DNA of 64,000 nucleotides from Acanthaster planci (Eukaryota; Echinodermata; Asteroidea; Valvatida; Acanthasteridae). How positions within the stretch are numbered: the stretch's first letter is position 1; each line of letters starts with the position of its first letter. The stretch covers positions 97,723-161,722 of the forward strand of contig NW_019091449.1 of the NCBI RefSeq assembly GCF_001949145.1, given 5' to 3'. This document shows, one piece after another, positions 49,039 to 61,400 of the stretch. A model generated the notes under the pieces. The model had not been told where the DNA came from and ran no database searches. It saw only the letters and a list, made by a program, of their open reading frames with translations. Made by a program: the position numbers and the translations under genes.

Positions 49039-49280
49039 GGCCGTTTTCCAATACTCAACTTTGTCTCCGTCTCAGGCTTCGTCCCCGAAACCAATCAATG
49101 ATTGTAGGCCTGAAGCGTTTAAATCAAATTGCATTACTGCAAGTTTTTGCTCTCTTGCATCTTATTTGATGTTCTGTGGCACTATTAGACTAATTACTGT
49201 GCTTACAGCTTCAAAGTCAGCTAGTAAAAAACGTAGTTGAAGCCTGAGACGGAGCCGAAGTTGAGTATTGGAAAACGGCC
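49039..49280. mobile_element. MITE with GGCC...GGCC inverted ends (copy 2)
   Basis: Terminal inverted repeats of about 42 bp: GGCCGTTTTCCAATACTC at the left, then TCTCCGTCTCAGGCTTC, mirrored at the right with few mismatches. It aligns over its length with 2,051-2,269 in opposite orientation. The better preserved ends suggest that it is the younger copy. Confidence 0.85.
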
Positions 49281-50004
49281 CAAAGGTACGAGTTGAGAGG
49301 TAAAATCAATGTCAAGTCTCCCACAAACCACTGGACATAACAACTCGGGGTGACTGTGGTGAAAGGCAAAAGATATAATTACAAAAGCCTTAGAGTCAGT
49401 TTAAATGTTTATTTCATAAAAAAAAGATGCCCTGACTTGCATATATGCACACTTCACAAAAACCTGAAAATGTTTACTGGGACACATACTGTCATAAAAT
49501 TAAATTTTGTTTCTCATACACTTTTGGGAAGTTTTCTGTTCCCTTAGATTTCAAGGTTTAGAATCATAAAAAGGCAATAAAATCAGCTGAGTTGTTATGT
49601 ATTACATATTACCAGTTCAGTTTATCTCCTTACTCCCATCCATGCACACATTTCCTCCCAGAACAAACCTCAATCTTCTTCCAATTTTTTTTTAAATCTT
49701 TTTTTTGGTCACTTGTACGACCAAATTTCATAGACCTGCTCAACAGAGAAACCATGCTTTGCAAATTTGTGCCCTGAGCAATAATTAGCAACATTAAAGC
49801 ATGCTTTGACTTTTTTTGGCAAAGCCAATGTTTTCCATGCTTAGCAAATCAGCGTGCTTACAAGCTTGTTGAATTTGGTTCTTTATTTCCTCTTTTTTCA
49901 CTTACATAAGATACGGCAGTACATTTGTATAAATGTACTCCAATTATTGGATTTTATCTATGCCATAAAGTACCTGTGTATGTTTTACTCCTTTGTGAGG
50001 GAAA

Positions 50005-50182
50005 TTTGTGACTTGTGACCAGAGGGTCAGAGGTTGACTCCACCTGCTGATGATAAGTTATGACCTTGGGCAAGCCACTTTACCCAAACTTACTTCTCTC
50101 CACCCTGAAGAATGGATAGGTACCAATATTAGCTGGGGGTGTAACCTCTGATGGACTGGCATTACAAATTCCAATCCGGAGG
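50005..50182 (+). repeat. SINE-like element with tRNA-type B box
   Basis: GACTTGTGACCAGAGGGTC followed by AGGTTGACTCC resembles the T arm/B box of a tRNA-derived SINE head. It is followed by the core-like CCTTGGGCAAGCCACTTTACC and a unique tail. The A-box region upstream is too degraded to recognise, so the start is approximate. Confidence 0.5.
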
Positions 50183-50499
50183 AAATAGAAATATTTTAAT
50201 TAATTTCATACCAAGGCACTGGAGACCGAGGCAGTGATTTTAACTACGATCTTGCAGCATTAATAACGGTACATGCCTGGCACTTCAGGGCATCTTCCTG
50301 ACATATCTATCACCAAATCGACCTGCAATGTTTGCAAAATGGACATTGTGCAGGCTTAAATTTTGTTGAGATAAAGGTGCTAGTATACGCACAAGCACGT
50401 GTATTGCATAAACGAAAACACCCATGTAATCGTTGGAAACTGTACGTATCGAAAAGAACTGTGACGAAACAGGGGTAGGCATGGATGTCAGTCTAAGTC

Positions 50500-51215
50500 A
50501 TTAATTATTAATGCATGCGTTGACCAATCATGGGTGCGTAGAGCGCTAGGTCAGGGTGCTTGCAGCGTGCTAAGGGCGCGCGCTGTTAGTTTTGCTGCTG
50601 GGTCGCAGAGTGGCAAGATCGCATAGAACGCTATATACCGTTCTGTGCTGTGTACTATGCGAGGTAGCATGGACGCTGCACCAGAGAGCGCTGCGTCATA
50701 TCGACCGGTAGGTGGAGTAGTACACGTTGTAGTGAACTGTTCATTGGGTCTTGGTTAGAGTGGGAACAGTCTAGAGCGTAAGGTGTTAGCCCTTGGCTGA
50801 GAGCTAGTGGTACGGTGATTTGTTGTGGATTGCTTGCTGTCTGTGAACACCGTAGGTGGGGTGACGGCTGGGTTGTCTTGAGGGTTACTGGGAGCGCTCT
50901 GGTTCCTGTAAGGGTTATTATCCCTTTGATTAATCGACCCTGGGTAATGAGGGTTGTTATCCCTTGTTTGATTAACACTCCACGTAGATTATCACTGCTT
51001 GCTAGTGGTGTGTATCGTGGGCAATAGTCTGGCTTATGTTAGAGTTGCCAACTTGCCATGTGATTAGGTTTACCACGTGAGACTTATTGAATTGCCATGT
51101 GAGGTGTATTGTATAAATAAACCTTGTGTCTGATATGCACCGTTGATTTATATTTGTAATAAACGTATTGCACTAATTAATTATCCTTGGAAATCCTATG
51201 TCACTGTGAGGTTGA
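50500..51215 (+). mobile_element. Possible solo LTR
   Basis: This 0.7-kb block is GC-richer than its surroundings at its start. It has TATA-like words (CTATATACC near 50,632; TATAAATAAACC near 51,112) and AATAAA signals near 51,115 and 51,161, in an LTR-like order. It lies in a part of the copy B flank that copy A lacks. I could not fix TG/CA ends or a target duplication and see no retrotransposon coding sequence, so this is tentative. Confidence 0.25.
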
Positions 51216-51274
51216 TTAACCCTAACAGTCCTCAATCCTTCACCTGTTGGAGGACTGAGGATTGTTAGGGTTAA
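51216..51274. mobile_element. piggyBac-like hairpin MITE (copy 4)
   Basis: 59 bp including both TTAA sites, with CCCTAAC/GTTAGGG ends and near-perfect pairing of the arms. It shares the loop CACCTGTTGGAGGA and length with copy 2 at 31,437. Confidence 0.8.
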
Positions 51275-52442
51275 GGTTTGCATGCATTTCCTTGTTCTAA
51301 TACCAGTTTTGATGTTTGTCTTTCTTAAGTGGTGGTAGATTTCCACCAAACAAACTGCTCCTAGGCTTAGTCCACCGTTCGTTAGCTGATATCCCCCCTT
51401 GTGTCAGGGTAGCCGCTCATCCTTGCGCAAGGTTAATAAATATATTTGTGGAGTCAGGACGGTCTGCTGGGTCCGCCAACGGAGGTGTCAGTTGTTCCGC
51501 CATAGAACCGTTTGTTCATTCACTTTTTTTGTGAGTGTGACAATCTTATTACATGTGTTCTGTTCCCATCATTTTCACGAGGCACTGGCCTTGTAGTCCT
51601 TTTATTCTACCCCTGTGATAGTTCCTCTTTGTTCCTTGGATATTGTACTGGCCCATTCCCTGAGACTGGGCTACAAGTGTTTCCTGATTGATGAACTTGT
51701 AAAGTTGGCAGAGATCGTAAGTGGGGAGTGGGTATTTGAACCCACTCAACCTCCAAACAGCACGTGCCTGTTATAGATATTCATTATTGCATTACTCACA
51801 CCTGGATTTTTTTTTCTGTACTAAATCTTTGAAATATCAAGTCATTTTATTAGCATGCTCCCCAGACTTTTCACTGGTCTACTTTCTATTTCTAATTGCA
51901 AGAAATGCACATTATCCACAACAATGGCAAGAAAGTGTATGAGGAAAGATAAAAGCATAATACTACGAAAGTTAAGAACTGCAAATCCTCAGGTTGGTGA
52001 AAGGAAATCCTAAATGAACCGTCAAACCTTGCTCACCATTTGTATAAATATTGCTGCAAAACAAAAAGCAACCAAATCCTCCTTGTCATATGGACCAGAA
52101 GTAATGTCACAATAGGTAAACATTAATTCAAATCTTGATTTAATGGCTAAAATATTTGAGAAGAATATAACGGCAAACCGTAATTTAATTGAAAACTAGA
52201 AAAGTTTGCTACACGTTATAATATGCAACATCTATTCAGTCAAGTTGATAAGTATGCAATGGGCAGGCAGTTGCACCAGTGAAGAGTTGATAAATTGCCA
52301 CATGGGCAGAATGCAATATTTCTCATACCTGATCTGACCGTCTATTTGCCTGTGCCTAGAAAAAACTCTGAAGAATGACAGGCATGAACGAAATTACCCT
52401 TACTAGCAATCAAGGAACAAAATATTGGTTTCACTGGTACAA

Positions 52443-52450
52443 GAACTCAC
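52443..52450 (-). other. Candidate 5' splice site just after the copy B stop codon
   Basis: On the minus strand the stop TAA is followed by ATG and then GTGAGTTC, a strong donor. If used, copy B has an intron in its 3' untranslated region, three bases after the stop, that would join to downstream sequence such as the duplicated flank near 48,700. Not proven without transcripts. Confidence 0.4.
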
Positions 52451-52453
52451 CAT

Positions 52454-55400
52454 TTAAGAGATTTCAATTTTTTCCAGCTCAATGACCTCCGTTCCTTCTG
52501 CTGGAGGCTTCTCATCTGTGCTTCCTTCACCCCCACCACCTGCAGCTGCTGTGTGATCTTCACTACCAACAGGTGGTGGCTGGCCTTCGTCACCTGCACC
52601 TGCGGGTGGTGGGTAGCCTTCACCATCTGCAGGTGGTGGATAGCCTTGCGTACCTGCAGGTGGTGGGTAGCCAGCATCACCCTCAGGAGGTGGGTAGCCA
52701 GTGCCACCTGCAGGTGGTGGATAGGTTTGAGGAGCAGAAGGTGGTGGGTATCCCTCTGGAACTCCGGGTGGTGGGTAGCCAGCACCAAAAGCAGGTGGGT
52801 AGGTCGGGTCACTGGGGGGTGGATAGCCCCCAGGTGGGTAGGTCGGGTCCTGCACTGGTGGTGGGTGCATGGGATCCCAGGCTGGCGGTTGCGCCGGCAG
52901 GTTGTATGTTGGGTACTGGGGGGCGTACATCAGCTTCCCAAAGGTGTAGTCATAGCCACTCTTGCTGGGTACCTCCTGGAGTCCCTCTAAGGCTATCTCA
53001 TAACTTGGAGGTGGTGGTCCTAGAATAAAGACAAATTATTTTTGTAAGAAACTCCTTACGATGAACAGGACCAATGCATAATAAAATGTACCGTGAAAGT
53101 CTGTCCTACAGAATTTGTTCTGCTCCATGGGTGAGCATTGATAACTAAAGGACTCTTTACCAGCAACTATTACTTTGGCATTTTGCAGACATCCACCACA
53201 ATCTGGACGAGTCAACAAACTCAAGAAACTTTGGAATGATGGTGGTATCTCGTGTAGAGAAAAGAATGCAAAATTGCACAGATTTGATCCTGAAAGTGGA
53301 GACGAGGTGTTGCAGTGACTGCCATGCTTGGGGTTGGCTATGTTGACTTTTCCCACAATGCCATGCACATTTGCTGATTGAGAAGCCTCTGGCTACAGGT
53401 TAACAGGACTCTGAACCTTCCTATGGGAATGTGTGATTTTGGTCACTTAACTGCCACAGTGTTGTATTTGAGTCCATCATGAGTCCTTTCACAACTCTTT
53501 TCACAAGTCCAGTCACAAGTCCCTTCACAAGGCCAGTCACAAGTCCCTTCACAAGGCCAGTCATCAGTAACAGGGTGAACAAAGACAAAAGAATGCTTTT
53601 GTTGCAGTTCACTAGAATAGCTTGTGAATTGGCTTGAGACAGAATGACTTGTGATGGACTCGAATACAACACTGTTCAACTCTACAACTGGACTAGTCGA
53701 AACAACAAACTGCCAATATTTGAACACATGTAGGACGTGCAAGCGGTATCACATAAACGCTCAACAGGTACAATTATTTTGCAAGGAACTTCGCAGCATT
53801 CACCTATACCATCGTCTTGTATCCATTCCACAGACCATGGCAGTGACATGTACTTCTTATGAAAGGAATTGGTCTTTCTTTTCGTTATTGTACGACAGGA
53901 GCTAACACTCTTTAGAGTGCGAATGTTACTTTTACGTAACGCATAGCCTATTTAGGTGAAGCATTATCCATTTGTAATTCATTCTCGGTTATGTAGCTTA
54001 ACCTCGCACCACCACACTGGTATGTCTGCCAAGCTCTGCATCATGAACGTCGAGCAAGCTTCAAACCAGGACATTCTATTGACTATTCAAACACTGTCTT
54101 CTTCTATCCACTCTGCAGTCGAATCAGCAGCATGCTTTACGGGTCAGATAATCTCAATGTCCCTAGCCTTAGGGCCGGCCGCAGGATTAATGACACGACA
54201 TTCATATGAAGCTATCGACTCCAGGTCTAGCTGGCAGGATACAATCTCTTTAGATGAAAATATTTTCGCAGAGTTAGAGTTTTGGCAGAGCAGCATTAAC
54301 AAGCTCAACGGCTTCACAATACAATTTAGGCTTGCCCTGTCCCTGACGGTCTACTCGGACACTAGTAGTTACGCTTACGGAGCTTATGCAGAAAATTATT
54401 CCAATCTCAAATTTCACGGCAATTGGAACGAAGCAGAGCAGTGCAAAAGCTCAACATGGCGAGAGGTAGCCACGGTCCATCACGTTCTCTGCGATTTATT
54501 ACCCTTGGTCCCAGACAGGGTAATTAGATGGCATACGGACAATTCCAACGTCCCCAAGATCATCACTTGCGGTAGCAATAATTCCGAGCTACAGGCACTT
54601 TCATTGGCTATATTCAATTCAACCAGCGAGCTCGGCTGTATTTTACTACCAGAATGGCTTCCACGGAACAAGAACAAGTTGGCTGATAGCATAAGCAATT
54701 TCAGAGATTTGACGATTGGCCAATCGACAATGAAGCTTTGGCCAACAAAGTATTGGGACTGCTCATAGTCCCACATTGGCCCACAGCCGCTTTCTGGCCT
54801 TTACTTTGCCCGGATGGTATTAAGTTCGATACCAGAACTACAGATTGGAAGCTGAAATTTGTCTCATTTAACCCACCTTCTTGGGGATCTCAGTCAGTTT
54901 TTCAACGAACTGCATCTCTTTCCTGCTTGTTTTTGAGATTTGATTTTTACAAGATTAAATTCCCATGATTACAACAAAAAAAAAAACCAGAAAAGAAAAA
55001 AGAACATTTTTGGAGGAGTCTGTTGGTAGATGAGTAGCACGTTTATGCGCTTTGGCTTTTACAGCCAGGGCTGATTTGTAGCCCGAGACCGGTTGTCCAT
55101 AACCATTCATGAGTGCATGCATTTTTTAGGGGACAGTTTTTAGGTACATGTACATTTTCCCTTTCTTTGGCGTTCTTGTAATTATGTGCAAGGAAGTTAG
55201 CTCAGCTTCACCAATCGTGCTCAAATCGCGTCTAATTTGCGTTTATTTTTGTTTTCATTAAGATTTTATATTTGCTTTGTGCACATGAGGAAGATTCAGA
55301 AAAGATCAGTATTTTCTTGCGGAAGTATGGAGGAAGAAAGTTAAGGACCTAATATTGCATGTCTCCCAATTCCAGTTGTGTCTGTTTGCTGTCAGCACGT

Positions 55401-58400
55401 CACAAAATCTTCTCACATACACAAAGGAAATTCCTCTGGAGTTCTGGAAGCTACCCACACATTGCATCATGGTAATTGTGGGGACTCACACCACTGTGGG
55501 GGCCATTGAAAGCGTCTTCCCAAATTCCGGAGCAACAGAAATCTTTCTCATGAGGTGCCAGCCAGGACACTGAAGTAAGCCGACAGCTGATGTTTTGTTG
55601 GGGCACCGTCACCTAATCATTATGGCGCTGTAAAACATGGAATATATTGAAGGCTCAAGAAAAAATACAGAGGATTTCCTTGTGGCAAAAGATCAGAGGG
55701 TGTTGTGGAGGGTGAAAGTGAACCTACCACTGCTGGTGGGTTGCTGGACGATCACACCTGAAGGGTCCTGGTAGGGAGGCCGATAGACTGGAACTGTCCC
55801 TATGGTGATGGGTAGGTACACGTTAGCATCAAAGGGTGTGTTCTCCACGTCACCTTCAAACTGCGGGCAAAAACAGCGAGACATTTAAACCGGTACAACT
55901 ATCAGAGAGGCAATGAATGGAGTACGTCCTTGTCAAGGTACGTAAAGTATGCATGGCGTGAGTGGATGCTGAGAAAGTGGGATACAAGATTGGTCCTGTG
56001 TCCCTTCATCGTATCTGCTCTGTGCATGAACAGGGGATGGCAATTACTTCACAGCTTTTACACAAAAACGGAGTCCCTATCCGCTCCAAGCAAGATCAAC
56101 AGAGGGTGCAATTTTGCTTGTAATGGAGGCTCCTTCGGTGGGAACTGCACTTCGCTGGTTAATAAATGTCTCTGAAATGCACGGAATATGGAACGCTCCC
56201 CACCAACCAAGCCTCTTTTCAACCAATGGGGGGGGGGTTGCTTCTGCTCAAGGGAAATACTGGAGACATGCGCAAGTGCAGGTTTACGTGTGCTTGGGTG
56301 TAGGTAGGTTGAGCTGAGCATCGCAAACCAAGTTCTGTTACAAGTTCTTAGCAAGTGCATCGGTTACGTAATTTCCACTGCCCCCGCCAGGTGCTTTTCT
56401 TCTGTGCCAGTGAAGTGATACTTCTACACAGTGCTGATATCAGAACAAGCTGATGTGAGCCCTGTTCATTTTTGGCACGCTTGTGAAACCCGCTTCCAAA
56501 CAGTTACTAACCAAATTTGAACTCAATGGGTTGATCATGGGTCTGCTACATCAGCTACATGAGATGGGTAATAGACTGATTGTGATCGCTAAGTCACATG
56601 ACCCATAGTGGGGATCAAACATCAGTAAACATGGGTGTCCCCCATTACAAAGGGTGTTATAAGTGTCACTTACCACATATAAAGCTGACGGTCAGTGCAG
56701 CCACTCAGATTACTGATGTGCTGAGCACTGGACCAAAAATCGGTGTTATTATGGGTAAACGACACTTATGACACACTTTGCTATGGAAGGATGCCATGTT
56801 TGTTGATGTTTGACACCCACTATAGGTCATGTGACTCAGCTGGTGCAATTTGTCTATTATCTGCTTGTTGTTTGTCTGTTTGTTGGTACTGGACTTTATT
56901 AGGGCTTGCCCGTGCTGCTTGTCCATGGTTTAAGGGATCAAGAAGCTCAAGACTTACGTGGACCACATACTCAATCCTCATGATTCTGCAGCCTTGCGGG
57001 CCCGTGGGCGGGATGGAGGGTATCACATGAGGCTTCCAGTCCATCCTTGCTACCTCCCCCTCTTCGCATCCGGGAGCTCTCTCGTTGATGACGTTGTATT
57101 CACGTCTAGTTGAGTGACCTCCGGAAGAGAAGTATCTCACCCACTGGAGACCAAACAAAACAATACAGGAACGCTACATGTAAATGACTTCATCTTGGAC
57201 TTTGGCTTGACCCAAATTCCTCTGAGCTCTTTTTTGAGGGGGAATGTCTTAAAGCATCAGTGAAAAGAACTGATAATGCGTCCTTCATACTTTACCCTTC
57301 AAGAGGAATACGCACTGTAATGAAAGTGCTCATGGCCTGAGAGGGCTTGGAGGTCGCACTATACTTTGCCAAAGTATGTGCTGATGACTCTTCTTTCAAC
57401 ACAAGTGATAAGTACATTAACCCTCCTATGCTGAAGTCACTCTTTGGGTCACTTGGTAAACACCTCAAAGAAGCACAGCTGTGTTGTGTTGTGCACTGCA
57501 CCAACATGCAAGAGAGTGACCTTGGGCACTTGTGCATATTTGTGCTGTAAAACCAAGGGAGGATTAAAATGCGTTTCTTCCTCCAGTCAGATGCATGAAG
57601 TCTCTGAATGGATTTTGCACAATCAGATGCTCTCAGTTTGGAACAAAGCTGAAAGCATTTTGATTGGAAAACGTAAAAAAATTCTGAATGCTATTAAACG
57701 GCCCATTAAAAGGTGTTTTCGTAGCTATTATTAAAATTTGTATATTTTTAAACAACATCCACGATTTAAAAGTTGTTGATTGGAAAAAACAGCACAGATC
57801 CGGAAACAGCCCTGCCCACAAGAGGTATCCCATTTACACAGAAAATTTATATACATGTATCTGTGACGTACATTTGAGAAGATGTTGCCTTGTGCCGCTA
57901 ACGCGTCAATGCTTGTCTTGGGTCGAGTTTGGAAATTTCAGTCCAATTTTTGGGTGTTTGAGATATTATGCTGACCAGATGTGTTGCAAGAGGGCTGTGG
58001 GGGACACCTTTACACAACTTTCAAACTGAAGCAACATTTAGACCAATTTGGACATCGAAAGTCAGGCTGACCTGTACTTGTACGTAAACATGTACAGGCA
58101 CATGTGTGTATTTTATGTTTGAACATTCCATGAGCATGTACACTGTGCGTGTCCCGTGTCCAAGTTCCAGACGTACCTACTGGGTGCCTGACTATAATTG
58201 TTGAGCACCAATGTGTTAAAATTTAGGTGCACATTACCGGCAATTCACAATAGTGCGCCTCCAAGAGTTTGCTATGTGTTGGCCAATCACAAAGCGTGAA
58301 TTTTTCGACCCAACGCGCGTTTGGCAAGGGTCGACAGACAATTTTTTCTTCTTTTTATGTTCATGGTAAGCCTTCACCATAAAGATTCACTGTTCTGCTG

Positions 58401-61400
58401 TAAGCTGCATCATTGTGACCTCAGGTTAACACACTTAGGATTTTTACCCAAGAACGGTTGCATAATCAGCGAGGACATTTCCACCCACACCCAAATCAAT
58501 TATGAAAGAGGTAATGTTGATTTCATTGACCTGGAAAGTAAGCCCTCCCAGTTATGCACCTAAATTTCAACACACATGTGCTCAGTGATGCGTGACCATA
58601 AAATCATGAATGGGGTATCATCAGAAAGTAAATGTTCTTTACTTTTAGAAAATACCAAGTTTTTTGCTAGAAAGTGCATAGCTTGGCCATGGTAACCATT
58701 TAAAGTTGGGTTTCCTTTTTGATACACCCTGTGCAGCACATTTTGTGTGAGCCCCCTCATGTTTGTTGCAGCAGTGATGTGCTATAACATTAAACACCTC
58801 CTGCTCCAACAAGCAGGGCGAATTCATCAGACAGGTTTATTTCAGCCACTTATTGATGACTGCTGTACCGTCGGGCGACTGTCGAAAAATGATTCATTGC
58901 CTAAAATTTATGTTGCTATGAAACAGTTAGTTGGTTTATTTTATACTGACTAACATTAGAATTAATCACTTTACCACAGTTAGAGTTCATTTTCACCTTG
59001 AAAATGTCTGTGCATCCCTCTCTGAGAAACTTCAACCTGATAATGCTCATCGCCAAGTGTGTCACATGATGAACTCACCTGTTTCAGCCTGACAGTGAGG
59101 TGTAGGATCCTGCGGTTACTGTTGTTTTCCACTGTGCCTGAGACATACATGGTCTCCCCTGGCACGTAGCCGGCCTTATCAGTGGAGGCTTTGGTGATTA
59201 TGGGACCAGTCTCACAGCACAGGCAACAGACGCTCTTGGTGTCTTCCCTGCGTACAGGGTGCTAAATGCAACCAGCCAAAAGGAAAAAACCTGAACTACA
59301 GAACTCAAGCAGTTTAGGAGTGAAACTACAAATAGTAAACCTCGTTTAATTCAGTGAGTTTTGAGGATTTTGCAGTGTGGACAATGGAATATTGGTGAGC
59401 TCTTGGAGATGCTTTGTAGGAAATGTCTTTCTTGTGAGTTTGTGGTTTCTGAAACTCTCCTGGTGATGGACAGAACATTCTGCTTGAACACAGAGTCCAC
59501 TGATTCTTTTCAGAGCCTCAGCTGTCTTTTGGACACCCAGCTGGCAATATTGGACACCTTGTTTTGCAACATAAAATGCATGTAAGTGTATAAATAAAGC
59601 CTTATTCCCGGGGGATTGTCAAGATTTTCCGTTTTCAAAATTCTTAAAAAATCATAACTTCATGTACTGGACGTTTACCGGAAACACTAGCATTAAGTGG
59701 TTACAAACATGCATCCTGTACCATGGCATTTGGCATGGCTCTGAGATCGATCGGCTGCCCTGTGACAGTGAACAACCTCTCCGTGTGATGGTCAAACTTC
59801 GAGGGCCGATCGATCTTGCACTTCACTTTGTAGCGGATCCAGCCCAAGCTCGACTCGAACGGGAACGGCAGGGGAATATCAGGGATCTTGAAGGAGAATG
59901 GGAAGCGATGCTCTCCGGCCTCCAAGCAACGCCTGGTCTTGTCATCTGCAAGAAACAGGCGGGAGAGTGTAAAATTTGGGTGTACCTGTGCTTGGGTGCA
60001 TCTCAGTCTTACTGAACCTCTAGCCCTCATAGATCCTACAAAATCCACCTCATGGTTTGGGTAGACTTTGCAGGATTGGGGAAGTAAAGACCGCAACCGG
60101 CCATGGTTGCTTTTCATGGGCTCCAGAGTTTCTTGAATGTTAAGTACAAAAAAAACGTGTCACTGGTGACTTTGACAGATTTAGGAGGGTCCTTGCATCA
60201 CTACTTACGTGAATGATTTTGAGAGGAAATTTTCAAGTACTATCCATTAGTTCACTGCCAACGGAGGCTTGAATTTGTGTACTCTCTAATGAACGTACAA
60301 CATGCATGATGGGGGAAAACGACACTTTGTGAAAGTACTCTGTGTTGCACAGGGCTGTACAATGTACTGTTCACACCACTGGTATACTTTTCTCTGATTC
60401 AGTTCTTGGATCAGGTATGAGCCCCGAGCTGGACCAAGAGAGGGCGCAATTTTCCTAGCAATGGAGGCTCCCTTGGTGGGACCGGCAGTTTGCTGGTTCA
60501 CAAATAACTATGAAATGAACGCATTATGATCACGTCGCTCTCAGCAAAATGAACGCTCCTGGCCAACGGGGCTCTTTTCAACCGATGAGGAGGTGCTTCT
60601 GCTCAAGGCAGACAGAGCATGTGAAAACATAGACTTTGATAAGAGCCTGGAAGAGCCCCCCTAAATTCATGCCAATTTAAGGTCCTTTATGGCAATGTAC
60701 CTCAGCCGTATGAACAGAAGACAGATGTACATGTATTCACCACTTGCTGATGGTATCACAAGTATTTCAGGCTGAAAATTTGATTTGGAAACAGGCCAGA
60801 TATAGCTGCCGACTTTTGACTTACAGCCAAATGCCTGGAATACTTATTTGGAAGAGTCATTTGAACAGTCTTTATGTGACATTTGTATATTTTTTTCATA
60901 TTTGTCAACACAGCATGCACAACGTGCACAGCTGTGAGGATGAAGTTCAACACTCATCCCGCCTCCACAGGCTTCTCAGATTTGTTTATGTATAAAACAA
61001 ATAGGGCATTAGCATATGTTCATATGTCATCCACAGGTGTGTTGAGTCAAACCTGACATTTTAATTGCTTAGGGGTACCTGTGTACATACAAAAATCTAA
61101 AACATATCCTCTGGTGGCAGAAACTGGTTAAATGATTGTGGACTATGAATTTTTCTCTTCCTTTTTGGTACAACTTTAAACTTGTCAATGTATTAAACCT
61201 TTTTGACCTACCGTACTTTAGGAGTATGTCAGAGTGTTGGGAAGAGAAAAGTTTTTAAAACATTTACAAGGGTTTGTGCTTTTCTGAACAGAGGGTGCTG
61301 TTCTTGTGATGTAATTCAGGGGAGACAGTGACTGCGAACACAAACTTTGCTCAACAAAAACATTTCTCAGCAAGGGTTGCTCATTGGCTTAGTGCCACGT

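Noticed and set aside
52553-53028. Long plus-strand frames (145 and 151 codons) opposite the last exon of copy B, and similar ones at 35,560-35,871
   Set aside because: They are antisense shadows of the proline-rich repeat exon; composition is Trp/Arg/Val-rich repeats and no independent signals exist.
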